From Chrysomallon squamiferum (taxonomy: Eukaryota > Mollusca > Gastropoda > Neomphalida > Peltospiridae): 64,000 nt of DNA. A program made the translations under genes and the position numbers. Each line of letters opens with the position of its first letter. Position 1 is the first letter of the stretch. The stretch is from the NCBI GenBank assembly GCA_012295275.1, contig CM022667.1, forward strand, positions 20,814,910-20,878,909, written 5' to 3'. The notes below the pieces were generated by a model. It ran no database searches, had not been told where the DNA came from, and worked only from the letters and a program-made list of their open reading frames with translations. This document shows positions 51,744-64,000 of the stretch, piece after piece.

Positions 51744-54087
51744 GTTTTATGTGCTTTTTCTGTAATCACAAACACAACTCATTGTTGCGCATGCTCAAAA
51801 AAATGTAAGAGGCCTCGAACGGGATTTTAATCAAAGTTTGTTAAATATTTATAATAAAATTGAAGGCATATTATTAAAGGATCTAAAATATACCTTTATG
51901 GGAATTTTCTTTTATATTTTGTTTTTCAAGTATTAGAAGAAAAAAATTGTTTTCAGATTATAATTTTTTTAGCAAAAGATGCATATATAAAACTTATACA
52001 ATTCTTATTCAGTTGTTTGTGTGATTATTTTTTCTGTACATTTTAATTGTAAAATATTAAATCTGCACAAGTCTTTCACCAACATATTCATTTCATAATT
52101 ATTAAAATCAGTAACCCCTTTTAAAACATTCCTTGTGTCGCAAACAGTCGACCTTGACCTAGATGTGATCCAAATTTCATACAGTCACTGTCGAGGTATT
52201 CCACCACAGTATTCGTATAAACACAGGTGATTTAATGTTTTTAAACAAATCATTAAAATATTTATTTACAGAAAAACGGAACATCCGTGATGTATTTATT
52301 GAGATTTATTTTCGTAAATACAATTCAGTTTTATTTTAGTTATATACACAGCGGTACGGTGTATAATTGTATTAGAGGCCGAGGTACTCAGGTAGTGAGT
52401 AAGCGTCAGGTAATATCTTTAATATGGCGGCTAAAGTGTTTTTAAAAGATGCAGTTGAATATATTTATAAGCTAGGTTATCGTTCAAACGTTACTGTTAA
52501 GTGTTTATTTCATACGTTCAGTTCACATTATTACATTAAATCTACTCCAGTGTACAATTTTGTTGACTATAAACTATAAAGTATAACAGGAAATTCAGTC
52601 AAATAAACTATTTGTCCTGCTATTAGTACTAACAATAACATAAAGTGAGACATGTATTTGTATTTGCCCCTTCTGCATCGTCCCAGTAATTTTATTAATT
52701 ATTTATGTTTACACATAGACAAACAAAAACTATATTTGCAGAATTATAATATTGTCATATGTATAGCTACATAACATTACATAAAAATACACAAGTCTGT
52801 TAGCAAGCAGGAATTGTTTGATGGACATCTCTTTTCAGTAACAAAGTCTTCAAATCTCATTAATCTTTGTCTGCTGATTGGCTCACAGGTGCCACCCAAT
52901 TAATGTTGATGGTGGAATAGAAAAATCTGATGGATTAAAGATTGTGTATGACTATATCTCTACATTCTGTAACATTTCCATATCATAGAATAACTAACTA
53001 AAAATATAAAAACTAAAGAAAATGTTTTATCCATAGGGACACAAAAATGAAAAATTTTAGACCTTCGAAAGCTGAATTTATTAGTAATATGTGTGTAAAT
53101 ATGTTTATTATTATTAATGTATAATTCTTTTAACAATAAGGTAGCCAAAATAATGAGACTACAAGGATTTGGTACAATTTTCATTAATAATATATATATA
53201 TTTAATATTAAACATTTATTTTCAACTGTTACAGATGGCATAGCTCTGGTGCAGTTAATTTCAATTGTATGAATTTTAGTTTTTACATTAACTGTAAATC
53301 AACAATTGAATATGTTTTTAACAAGCACCTTAGTAAAGTTTCCTTGGAAATGAAATTCATAATAAAACAATCTCATTAATTTTTGTACATTAAGAGTTAC
53401 TAAGTACTTGCAAAACAAAGTAACTAGTGATTTTTTTATATATATATATGTTAAGCAATAATACTTTTTTTTCCCACTCAGTTTCATAATATATCAGTTT
53501 TAAGATAAAATTTAGAAGAATTGTTATGTTAAAATTAATTATCTTATGGATACTTACCAACTCCTATTGCATATATCTGAAAATAATATATCTCTATCAT
53601 CTTCTGACACAAGTCACCTTAATCTGTTGATATTTTCTGCAGTGTGAGCAATGGAGGCAATTGCACAATACAGTTATTGAAATAAAAGTATATTTGTCAT
53701 TTTCTTTGGAAGTCTCCAATGACCTGACAGGAACAAAAATCATATTAATGTGAATTAAAGTTTGTTTTATTTTAAATTTTTTGCTGCTCATAATAAAAGT
53801 TTGTTTAAATAAAAATAACAGATGATAATTTTTTATTTATTATTATTATTTTCTTTTACTCTTATTTAAAAATTTATTATGGGTTGCCAGTTTTGCAGAT
53901 GTCTACAAGATTTTATAGTGTGTTATCCCTGAGGGCAACCAGTGAAAAAAGTTAATTATATTTCCAAACTCCTAATCTTCACAACAAATACTAATTAAAG
54001 ACATGACTGAAAATAACAAATTTTGTTTTGCATTTTGTAAGGGAACTCATTTAAGACATTCATTTTTAATAAACTTTTCTTTGCAGC
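51744..54087. promoter_or_regulatory. Shared upstream region of the divergent CEP89 and Mcr-like genes
   Basis: CEP89 starts leftward at 51743 and the Mcr-like coding region starts rightward at 54088. Because the Mcr ATG sits two bases after a good acceptor (TTTCTTTGCAG, to 54086), its gene must have an upstream 5' UTR exon. Around 52,330-52,430 the sequence is relatively CpG-rich. It has several donor-like sites (CAGGTAGTG, GTGAGTAAGC, CAGGTAATAT) and an ATATGGCGGCTAA YY1-type motif (52422-52434). This makes it the likeliest transcription start region. A 54-codon frame from 52424 is probably upstream or accidental. Confidence 0.4.
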
Positions 54088-57000
54088 ATGTTATTGGAGT
54101 ATCTCATTGTAAGTTGGGCAGTGTTTTTACTAAAAACTAATCCCTCCAGCGGCCAGCTAACCCAGGACTGTCTGATGCAGGACAGCACCCAGGGATGTCG
54201 ACTCTCAAGACCTCCGTAAGTTATTTTTAAAGTAATAATGAATATGACAATTGTAGACACAGAGCAGTACATAATCAAGTCTTAATGGAATGTTTCCAAT
54301 ATCAACTATTTCAGCTGCTGACTGTTACTCATTGTTTCATGTTGCAAGTAAACCAAATATTTCCCTTCTTAATAACTTTATATAGGAATGGAATGACAGT
54401 TTGATGTCCAGTATCATTACATCATTTAAGATTGTCTCCATAAAATTACAGAATGGTTTCTTTGTCCAAGTCTTATGACATCATTATGATACATAGAGAA
54501 GGCAGGATTATTTTACATTATAAATACATCTTTCATTCTTCTAACAATATATTTAATAACAAATAAAAAGATTTTAAAAATTTGCTTTTCTGTAGAATTT
54601 ACATGGTCATTGCACCAAGGAAGATCAGACCTAATCAGGTTATACAAGTTATGGCCTCCATTTTGAAACTTGAATATCGGCAGATAAATTTAAGAATATC
54701 AATTGCTAAAGACAACCAGGAATATACAGAAACAATGTTGAGGTTTGATCGTCCATCAAGTCGACTGATGCAGTTACAGGTATCTAAAAAATTGTTCTTA
54801 TCTCATTTATCAGAATGTTCATTGGCTGCCTCCATCAAGCCAGTTAACAACGGCTGGTTCATCAAAAGTTCTTTTATGTGCTTTCCTATCCATAGAAAGA
54901 TGGATAAAAAAAAGATAAAAGAATCCTTTGCTGCTATTAAAAAATGAGTAGCCCATCATATGACCGTAAAACTAAATAGGGGGAGCATGTCATTAAATAA
55001 AATATTTTGCTCTTATCTGCTTGAATCACATATTTAAATTTAAATAATATTACATTATTATTTTTGTTTTATCATAAGTCCTCTGTTTTGAATCTTAGAG
55101 GATTTTTTGTAGAAGGGGTTATATTTTTCCACTGATACCTATTATTACAACAGCAAGAGTTTACTTCTACTAAATGATAAAACATTTTTTTATTTCAGAT
55201 GCCACAGAATGCCCAGGCAGGAAAATACTTCTTCCGAGTGGAAGGGAAAGTAGATGCTGGCATCGGTGGTAACATATTCTTTAATGAGACAGAAATAGAG
55301 TTTGACTCTAAGCAGGCATCACTCTTCATTATGATGAGTAAACCCATGTACAGACAGGGTCAGATGGGTGAGTTAACACTGACATTATGAAAATCAGCAC
55401 ATTATAAAGAGAATAATTTTAACATTTCAGTATTTACTAATTTTTCATATTTCAGAAATAATTTTTTAAATGTATGTACATGAATCACAAACATCTTTTC
55501 AAAAACATTTGTGACATCATTTATTATTTAACAACAATTTTTTGGAAATTGTATGACTGAAAATAAATTGCTTAAAATATGTAACTATTATAGAAAATAA
55601 GGTTATCTATTTATCGTCATTACCTGTTCTGTTATGCACATAACTGTACATTTTCTAAAGTTATTTATTTTTTTTCTTCAAAGTTCACTTCCGAGTTGTG
55701 CCAATTTTGCCCAATCTGATGCCCCGGTATGGAAGTATGACAATATATGTGGAGGTAAGATATAATTCAGAGGTGATTTTTTTTTTTTCATCATAAATGA
55801 TTACAAATATAATTCTGTATTCTTTCTTTTACTTTCTAATTATTAAAATGTGGCCTTCTATTAAAAAATCTAACTTGGAAATCTGTATAAATAGTAATCT
55901 AGCCTACAATTTAAATATTATATACAAATTATTTTAAATGAATTTTTAAACTGAAAAGATTAATATAATAATAATTAAATTTTGATATGAGCTGAAAATA
56001 TCTATCTTCCAGTGATTAGTTTCTGGTATTTAACAAACACTTTGAGAAAACAAGTTAAATTATAAATTATTTTATTATTAGAATAATTTTAAAATTCTTT
56101 TTCTTCACTGTAATTTTGTTTTAGGACCCAACAGGCATTCCTGTGAGGCGATGGCTTGGTGTGCAGACTAATGCTGGAGGTAGATGTCTTAATTTTCTTT
56201 TTTGATTTTGTGTTGTTGCTTTATTTTTCTGTTTGTATGTTGTTGTCGCTTCATTTTGTTCTGTTTGTTTGTTTGTGAGTGTGTGTGTGTGTGTTTGTAA
56301 GTTGTAACTATGTCTTTTTTTAATAAATAATTAATAAGAAAAAATTAATATCATTAATTTGATTAATTCATAATTGAAAAGACAGAATGACATTATTTAT
56401 TTGATTCCTAGGCTTAGTCAGCGAGAGCTTTGAATTATCAGATCAGCCTAACTATGGAAACTGGTCCATCAAAGTAGATGCTTTTGTAAGTATTTGAGTA
56501 CCAGATTATACTGATCTTTTACAACAGATTTCATTTATCTGTATGATACCTAATAATCATTGAACTTATAAAATACAACTCATGCATCTGTTAAACCCCT
56601 AATGTTATTAAAATAACATAATATTTGCTTTTACTAATCATGTTGAAAGAAAATGACATCATGGTGTTTAAATCTGGAAAAAAGAAAAGACATTAAACAT
56701 CTTATTATAACGCTTTGACAGAGACAGAACAAAATATAACATTTTTAAATAATTTAAACCATCTTACCTGGTTCTTCTTTTATTATTAGTATATACAGAT
56801 TTCCAGCTTTATTTCTTAAACTGAAGTTTTATTTCTTTTTTTACAGGGACATATCTACAGAAAACAGTTCGTGGTAGAAGAATTCTGTAAGTTAAAATTA
56901 GTTTTGATATCTTACTTTACAAACACCCACATTATATGGGGATTTATGAATGTTATATTTTAAACCCTTTGCAGTAATCAGTATTTTTGTTGTTAGTCAT

Positions 57001-60000
57001 CCAAAATGAATACAATGCAGAGAATGTTCATTCAAAATCAAATCCAGATAGGGTATTTGCAGAATATACTAATATACATTTATGACAAATTACAGTCTCT
57101 TTACATATTTTGTATTGAACTATTTTTAACTGTTAGTAATTAGTAAATCATCTGAACAAAATGTCCAACAAACTGCCTCAAAGGATATCAATAAATTAAG
57201 GTATTTTTGATTCTACTGCCATTGAAGCTGCATTTATCAGTCCCCAAACCAGATGTTTTTATTACACAATATATGGTATGCAAATCATTTCTGGATACTA
57301 AAGTAGCAAAATTAACATAGACACTATCAAACTTACATATTCCTAGTTGGTAGAACAAAAGTGGGTTGTGCATGATAGACATTCAGTAGCAGAAGGCACA
57401 AACAAATACCTCTTAAAACATGTAGGTTATCATCATCATAAACATTATTAACATTAATCATAATATTTTTGATTAATAAATAAAATCTATTGTGTGTCTC
57501 ACAAGAAAGATTAGTATTAATAAAGTGTTTTATTCATCCATTGCTGGTCCATGCAGATAGTGGTGAAAATACAAATGAACAACTGAAAATTCAGACTGAG
57601 AAATTAGCAGCAAACCTCCCCCTCCAAAAAAAACAAAAACAACCAAAGAATCCTGATAGGCATTTCTTATATCATAAACAGCAACATTTGGCATCATCAA
57701 AAAATTAAATTGTTTCAAATTTCTAATGGATTTATCTTTCATGTCTTTTGCAGACATTAATAACATTTAAATATAATTTTATTATTCTTCTATTTAAATA
57801 TGTTACATAACCTTTTTGAGTGGAAAAATACTTGTTTTCTTTAAGTAATGATACTTCATTTCACGAATTCCTGTTTCCTGAATTATTGTTAGTGTAAGTG
57901 TTATGTTGATGTAAGTGAAAGTGATTTACTGATGCAGTAAAGTTCCTTAAATATGTCTAAATAAAATTGATTCCAGATGATGGCCAATAAAACTTTTCTC
58001 TTTACAAATTTTAAATAACTGCATGTTGCTTATTTCCCACCATTATTATTCAGATATAAATTACAAATGTAGATCATGAAAAAGCAAAATATTTTATAAA
58101 TAGCTCAGTCATGACAATCATTCAAATACAGCGTCTGTTTAAAATAGTAGTATTGCTATTAATATGAAGAAAAAAAAATTTGATACAATCATCATCCTCA
58201 CCTCTAGCCTTTTAAAACAATTTATATTATTTGTTTTTTAAGAATGCTAAATTAAAAACTAACTTTTTTCAATTTGTTACTGTTTTTTTTCTTTCTATAA
58301 TTTGTTTTAATAGGGGAGCCAAGATTTGATGTAAATGTGTCTGTTCCTCCCTACATCATGGAGAATGAAGAGTTTATTCATGGAGTTGTTTTAGCCAAGT
58401 ACGTCAGTTATTTATTACATTCAAATGTTTTATGGAATTTTGCTTCATTACTCATTTCACTGAATTATGATTAATTTACACAACTTTTGAAATATATAGA
58501 ATAATGTTTATAATTTATTTTCTGTTTGTTTCAGTCAAACAAGTGGTCGACCTTGTGTTGGTAATGCATCCATCACTATGTTCTTTAAAGCTAACAGATA
58601 CACAGCACACCGCCCATACCTTTACAGGTTTATTGACTATGTAAGTGATTTTCAATGTTTCTGAAACTAATTTGTTTTTATGGTAATTTCTTTGAATAAT
58701 TAATTTTATTGTTAATTAAATACTTACAATAATTTTATTATATATATTAATACCCATTGATGGTTTAAATTTAAAATGTGATATATGTTATGCGATAAAA
58801 GAAAACAGAAATAACCTGACAAGTTGTACTAATAACTCAGTTTTGAATTTTTTTCTGACTCATTTTCTCAGACTTTGATACAGCTAATTTTGGAAACTTG
58901 TAGATGCTGTAAATTAAGATGTTTAATGTCAAAATAATTTCACTTTCAGCATGTTGGACGTATTGATTTCACTTTCACTATTGAGGAAGTACGTCAACTT
59001 GCCAATCAAGTGATTGGTGGTAGCTCTATGGTAGACAGTGAACTTGAATTCAGAGTTAATGTTTCTGACTGGTATTCTGGACTTAACAGGACGGGATGGG
59101 CATCCACCATCATTTTCAGTTCTCGGGTCAAACTCCAGTTTGTTGGAGGACGAGTGAGGACATTTAAACCAAAATCAAATCTCAAAGTAGTAGTAAGTAA
59201 TTTTATGTTAAATTTGTTAAAAGGTTTCTCACAATACACTCAACAGTTAAAGAATATTTATTTATTTAATAATTATTTTATTTTATTTTATTTTTAAAAT
59301 TTTATATATTTAATGTTTTATTATTGTTGTTTTATTTTATTATTTATTATTATTATTATTATTATTTTAAACCTGAAATATTTTTTGAAAGTTCATGTTT
59401 GTGTTACCCATGCTTTTACTGAGAAATAAAAATGATTTACAGCTTTAGAATGTGTACACAATCATGTTGCATGTTATTTAGCTCTTAAGACTACTACCAA
59501 AAAATGGAAGAAAGAAAAATACAGGAGCAGCAGACTTAGTGAAATCTAATTTTCCCTGTCAAAAAATCCAAATAATGTTTAATACCTACACAGTCAGATT
59601 CCGTAAAGTGTGAACAAAAGTCATTAGTGTATCAAAGACACTTTCAGCATCAGTCAAAAGCAAAAAGAGGTTAATGTCCTAATTGGCATTAGAATAGCAG
59701 GATGTAATTGTACCAAAATATTAGCTAAAGGAGAAGGTTTGTAGCAAATCTCACAGAATACCAAAACATGAACCTCTAAAAATCCTAACACTAGACTGAT
59801 CTTGATAGGCATCTGCAGAAACTGTTGCAGGCAAAGACACCCTGATCATTATCCATCATTAATGTTGAACAAAAGAAATTTAGAATTTTCATTTTTGTTC
59901 AAATATTTGTTCAAATTTTTGTGCTTACAAAGTAAAGTGTAATAAAATACAAAATGTAAAGTGAAAATTAAAGACCAGTTTGTACGTATGAAGATTTTGC

Positions 60001-62887
60001 TGATAAATAAAGATGACTAATTCTCAAAGTTTTGTTTTTGGACTGCTGTTGCAAGATCTTCTGAAGCCATCACCCTGCTTTCTAGCAAATACTTATTTAT
60101 TGTAATGTCAGAAAGTTCTGACCTTTTTTTGGAACATTATGGTAAATTAGTTACTAAGCAGAATATTTTCTTTTTGGGAGACTGTTTTTTTTCTTCAGAT
60201 CTTCTGAATATTTTTGCTTAAAGGTTGCTGTAATGAAATATGATGGGACACCAGTGGATACAAGTAAAAAACTTGTTCGTCTCTATCCGTCTATTTCAAC
60301 CAGTGGTGCAGCTGTTCCCCGCTTTGACCACCCAATAGACAAATCTCCTGTTCGTGGAATCGTTGAACACAGCATCTATGCTCAAGAGGATACCCAGAGT
60401 ATTTTAGTAATTGTAAGTATTTTCAGTTATTTATTAGATATAGAGTAATTTTTCAACGATGTAATTTGTAATGGTTGGACTTCTCAGCTAAAATGTCGAT
60501 TTCCAAAATATCTGCAGCTGGGAACCTGTCTATGACATGAATTAAGTTGTATTTTGTTATCTGTTTTATTATTATTACTCTTTTAAATACTATTTCTTTG
60601 TTTTATTTAACAGGCAGAGTATGACAATGACCCTTCAACTCGCATAGAGTTGCGTGCTACACTATTCTACTCACCTTCAAGAAGTTACATCATTGTTACA
60701 ACATCAACAGAACATCCTAAGGTATGTTGTAATGAAAACATATTATAAATGTCACTCTATTCAAAATTTGATATACTTAGTTTCTCTATTTCTTATAATA
60801 TATACAGAGAGCAGTGAAAGCTCCAGTTTATAATGATCAGAAATCTTTAATTTATTTTTATATATTTATAAATAAGTTTTATCTTTTAGGTGAATGAATA
60901 CATGATATTTCACGTGCAGACCAGCAGTTTTATTCCACGAATTTACTATCAAGTAAGAATATCAATAATTTTAGTGATAATCGTGTTTGTCTAATGTACA
61001 TTATTTGAAAATTATAGTAATAAATACACCTACGGTTTTCAAACAGTACATTTTTTTTAATTGTCCTTATAATTACATCCTGGAATGTTGAAATGAATCC
61101 ATTCAGTAATTGCAAAGTCATATTAAAGGACATGTTACTGAATCTATAGAAAAGGGGACACAGTTTAGATATCATAAAACTATTCTTCATTAAACACATT
61201 GCCTCTGGCTCTTACAGTAGCCTGCACTTTTAGCAATTTGTGTCCTGTTGAGCTTATGATAAAAGCTTTTTGTGTTGTATTACAGGTAGTGTCTGGTGGA
61301 AACATCATCATTGGTGATGAATTAGAAATGACATCAAGACAGAAAACTTTTGCAGTGGCTTTGTCCAGAGAAATGATTCCCACAGCACGTATGGTTGTGT
61401 ATTACCTGAAACAGCCAGAAGAAATAGTTGTTGATGTTCTTAATTTCTTTGTGAATGGAACTCGCCAAAACCAGGTAACAACTAATTTTACAAAGGTTTC
61501 ATAAAGCTGGAAACAAAAATGTATTAATATAATTCTTTATACTTCCAATATCATTATTCATTTTAAAATAACATTTTAGTCAAAGAAATTTTATTTAATA
61601 TTATTTTATGAAATACTTGTGTAGATGTTATTAATATTTGGAAGTAAAAATTGATGACTTAATTAATATAAATGTTCATGTAAAAATACTGTTTCTAATA
61701 ACAAGAACTTCTAGTATTTATAATTAAATATTTGGATTTTTTCAGGTCAAACTTGAAATAAACCGAGGAAAAGATTTTAGTCGAGATTCTATTGAATTCA
61801 ATGCTTGGGCAGATCCAGGATCCTATGTAGCCTTTGCTGGGATGCCACACGATTTATTTATTAGAGGTCTCAATGATGGCATTACAGAAAATAACGTAAT
61901 AAGTTTCACAGTGCACTTTTTGTTTTCTCTGTTTTGATACCATATTAAACATAACCAGTTTTGACAACTTTACGTTTCTAGTGAATCCTTGTTCCATAAA
62001 CATTGTTAAAACCATAAACTATACTGAAACAATTAATTTGGCCTTTACCATCCTTCTGAAATGAACTGTTGTGAAAATCTTCAGAAATCTCTTATAATTG
62101 ACATGCTTAGTATTTTCTGTGTATCAACAATTAAAATATCATTTTTGTATTTGAATTTTGGCTGCTATTTACATTTCTCAAAAATGTTTCAGTTAATTGA
62201 TGAACTAGACACCTATGACAAACCAGCCAACGGCAGTTTTCGGCAGTTGTGGCGAATAAGTGACACAGAATACGAATATCAGTTCTTCCATGCTCCAGAC
62301 TACGGCATTGATACCAATACAACATTTAAGGTTTGACAATATTATATTTTATCACCCCAAAAAAAAAAAATGTAATGATGGATTATTACTTAAAACTGTT
62401 ACAGTCTAGCTATTGCTAAAATTTCCTTAACAGTGAACAATAATATATTTATTTCAGGCTTTCCACATGGTGCTAAAAGTTTATTATGTTTGTTTTTTTC
62501 ATCTGAAAGGGCATTTTTTGTTATGATACAATTTTTCATTTTTCCAGAAATTTTCCATATTTACTATAAATGTTAGATGCACTAATTTTATTATTTATTA
62601 TTACATTAAAAGATGAAATATATTTTTAAAAATTATATGAGTGTTTTGATTAAAACAAATGCATGTATAAATTACAAATCTTTTAATTTTATTTCAGACT
62701 TCAGGTTTACTAATTTTGACTGATGCTAATGTGGACAGAATAAGAAGTAACTATGTTTTTTAATCATTATTTTTCATCAGAATTGTGACTTACAAATAAT
62801 GTTTACATACCTGTCAACCCATACAGCTTACCCATAATTTCACATGGTTAAAAGTGATTTTTAGTTATTTATTTTTATTTTGTTTAT

Positions 62888-62920
<33 letters not shown>

Positions 62921-63004
62921 TTACTTTATTTTATTATTATTAACTTTTTTTGGCTCTGCACCTTTAATTGTTTTGATTATAAGCAATGCAAAACCATAGA
63001 GCAA

Positions 63005-63039
<35 letters not shown>

Positions 63040-63925
63040 AATATAAATAAATTCATAATTTCAGTACACAGTTTTAAAAAATTGTTATAAATGATTTTGG
63101 CAGTTTCATTAAAAGAATTTGTAAAAAAATACTCTCAGGAAAAGTTAAATGACTCTATGTCAACATTTTGTGACTAAAGCCTTTGGATATGGGGAGGTGC
63201 AATCTCTGTTGGTTGACAGGAGTAATATATTATCAAAAAACTTTAAATTCACTATCATTTATATTATTAATTTATTAATTAGTATTTGTTATTGTATAAT
63301 CATTAACTGTTAATGGTTTTATTTACTTAAATTACTTTTTTCCCAGTTCTGGCTGATCTCTGATAATCTCTGAATTTTTTATATTTAGATGCTGGAATTG
63401 GAATTTGCGATCCTTACGGTGATCCACTTAACAACATCCCACCAAAGTTTCCATGTTTCTCCGGTGACTCTCAGTGCTTTACTCCTGACCAGTGGTGTAA
63501 TGGAAAATTTGATTGTCCAGACGGAGCTGATGAACAAGGATGTAGGAGAATTGTTATAGATGTTTTTAAATATCTTAATTAAATAATTCACTTTACTGCA
63601 GTGAATTCAGTAATAAAAACTATTTTGTAGATATTTCTAATCTTGAATAATTCAGTTTATTGTAATCAAATTCATTTTGTGTTTTCAGAAAAGGCTTTAA
63701 CATTCAAGCACATTAAGTTTATAATGTTTGATGATTTAAATTCTGTTTATTTTGCTACTTAATGTTTTGTTGATTAAAAAAAATAATAACACTAATTTTT
63801 GTTGTTTTTTCTTCAGGTGAAGTGAGTGATAACCAGGTGCGTCACAGATCTGCAATGGATAGAGTGAGTCGTGTTATGAGATTCTATGACAACAGTTCCT
63901 GGGCTTGGCAAGAAATCTTTGTTAA
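54088..63925 (+). CDS. Macroglobulin complement-related (Mcr)-like protein, 5' part
   Basis: Nineteen coding exons: 54088-54215, 54596-54779, 55199-55367, 55684-55754, 56125-56179, 56412-56485, 56847-56886, 58314-58398, 58535-58640, 58950-59192, 60224-60412, 60614-60721, 60890-60952, 61286-61474, 61746-61895, 62193-62330, 62698-62746, 63389-63541, 63817-63925. Phases join throughout to about 767 residues, then run off the edge. Residues 1-22 are a signal peptide (MLLEYLIVSWAVFLL). Macroglobulin (MG1-MG6) domains follow: YMVIAPRKIRPNQVIQVMAS, SKPMYRQGQMVHFRVVPI, EDPTGIPVRRW, SFIPRIYYQVVSGG. An LDL-receptor class A module (about 690-732; six Cys and the Ca-binding FDCPDGADE) is inserted in the bait-region position. 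That combination is the hallmark of Drosophila Mcr, a thioester-family protein with roles in immunity and septate junctions. The thioester and receptor-binding domains lie beyond the window. Confidence 0.88.
56900..58310. other. Intron 7 of the Mcr-like gene
   Basis: 1.4 kb, AT-rich, no exon recognised; the plus ORF 57490-57708 and minus ORF 57530-57766 overlap each other and show no domain. Confidence 0.55.
59195..60222. other. Intron 10 of the Mcr-like gene
   Basis: About 1 kb with a TTTTA/ATT low-complexity start (59255-59370). The remainder is unique-looking sequence with no coding signal. Confidence 0.55.
63001..63042. repeat. (AAAT)n microsatellite
   Basis: About ten AAAT units within the intron preceding the LDLa exon of the Mcr-like gene. 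Confidence 0.9.
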
Positions 63926-64000
63926 GTAAGAAAATAATATACTGCATTTAACAACATTTTAAGTTTATTATCAAACCTCACCATATTTTACATGTAAAAT

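Noticed and set aside
52424-52588. 54-codon plus-strand frame starting ATGGCGGC
   Set aside because: No domain, no match in phase to the Mcr-like first coding exon, which has its own signal peptide start. The ATGGCGGC is better explained as a YY1-type promoter motif.
61199-61504. Continuous 101-codon ORF as one exon of the Mcr-like gene
   Set aside because: The family match starts exactly after the acceptor at 61285 and stops at the donor at 61474; the flanks are intron read-through.

Overview
This window looks like nuclear DNA of an invertebrate animal, most likely a mollusc or other lophotrochozoan. It is strongly AT-rich and full of microsatellites. The genes are split into many short exons (18 to about 730 bp) with consensus GT-AG junctions, and decayed DNA transposons and a LINE lie between them. 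The species assignment is inference. It rests on gene content: a secreted serine-beta-lactamase-fold protein of the kind known from mollusc shell matrix, a short alpha-kinase, and a macroglobulin-complement-related (Mcr) gene with an LDLa module.

Layout: 1-11.9 kb is gene-poor and holds simple repeats, a degenerate transposase-like stretch (about 7.4-8.1 kb) and a fossil L1/Tx1-type LINE 3' end (8.9-9.5 kb). From 11,957 to 20,695 (minus) lies a complete PIM-type Ser/Thr kinase gene, eight exons and 364 aa by my splicing. Its large first intron contains a broken hAT transposase (16.8-18.25 kb). From 20.7 to 24.1 kb is mostly intergenic, with two overlapping antisense candidate peptide ORFs near 22.5-23.0 kb. 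From 24,096 to 30,503 (minus) is a five-exon, 579-aa secreted beta-lactamase-like gene whose catalytic motifs are altered; two Tigger/pogo-like short elements sit in its introns. From 30.5 to 34.5 kb is repeat-rich intergenic DNA. At 34,613-35,332 (plus) is an alpha-kinase-domain protein with a one-exon coding region. From 38,253 to 51,743 (minus) is a 22-exon gene encoding a 720-aa coiled-coil protein that I recognise as CEP89, a centriolar distal appendage protein. From 54,088 past the right edge (plus) is the 5' half of an Mcr / alpha-2-macroglobulin family gene, with 19 coding exons seen.

The genes do not form an operon or pathway. CEP89 and the Mcr-like gene are divergent, so 51.75-54.09 kb probably holds both promoters. 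The reading frame closes exactly across all splice junctions in the PIM, lactamase and CEP89 models (1095, 1740 and 2163 coding bases), which is strong internal support. I found no single clearly new multi-gene system. The most interesting points are the predicted acylated N-terminus on the PIM-like kinase, the dead beta-lactamase-fold protein with an in-frame exon flanked by CA repeats in its pre-mRNA, and the alpha-kinase whose zinc site is intact but whose catalytic aspartates are changed.
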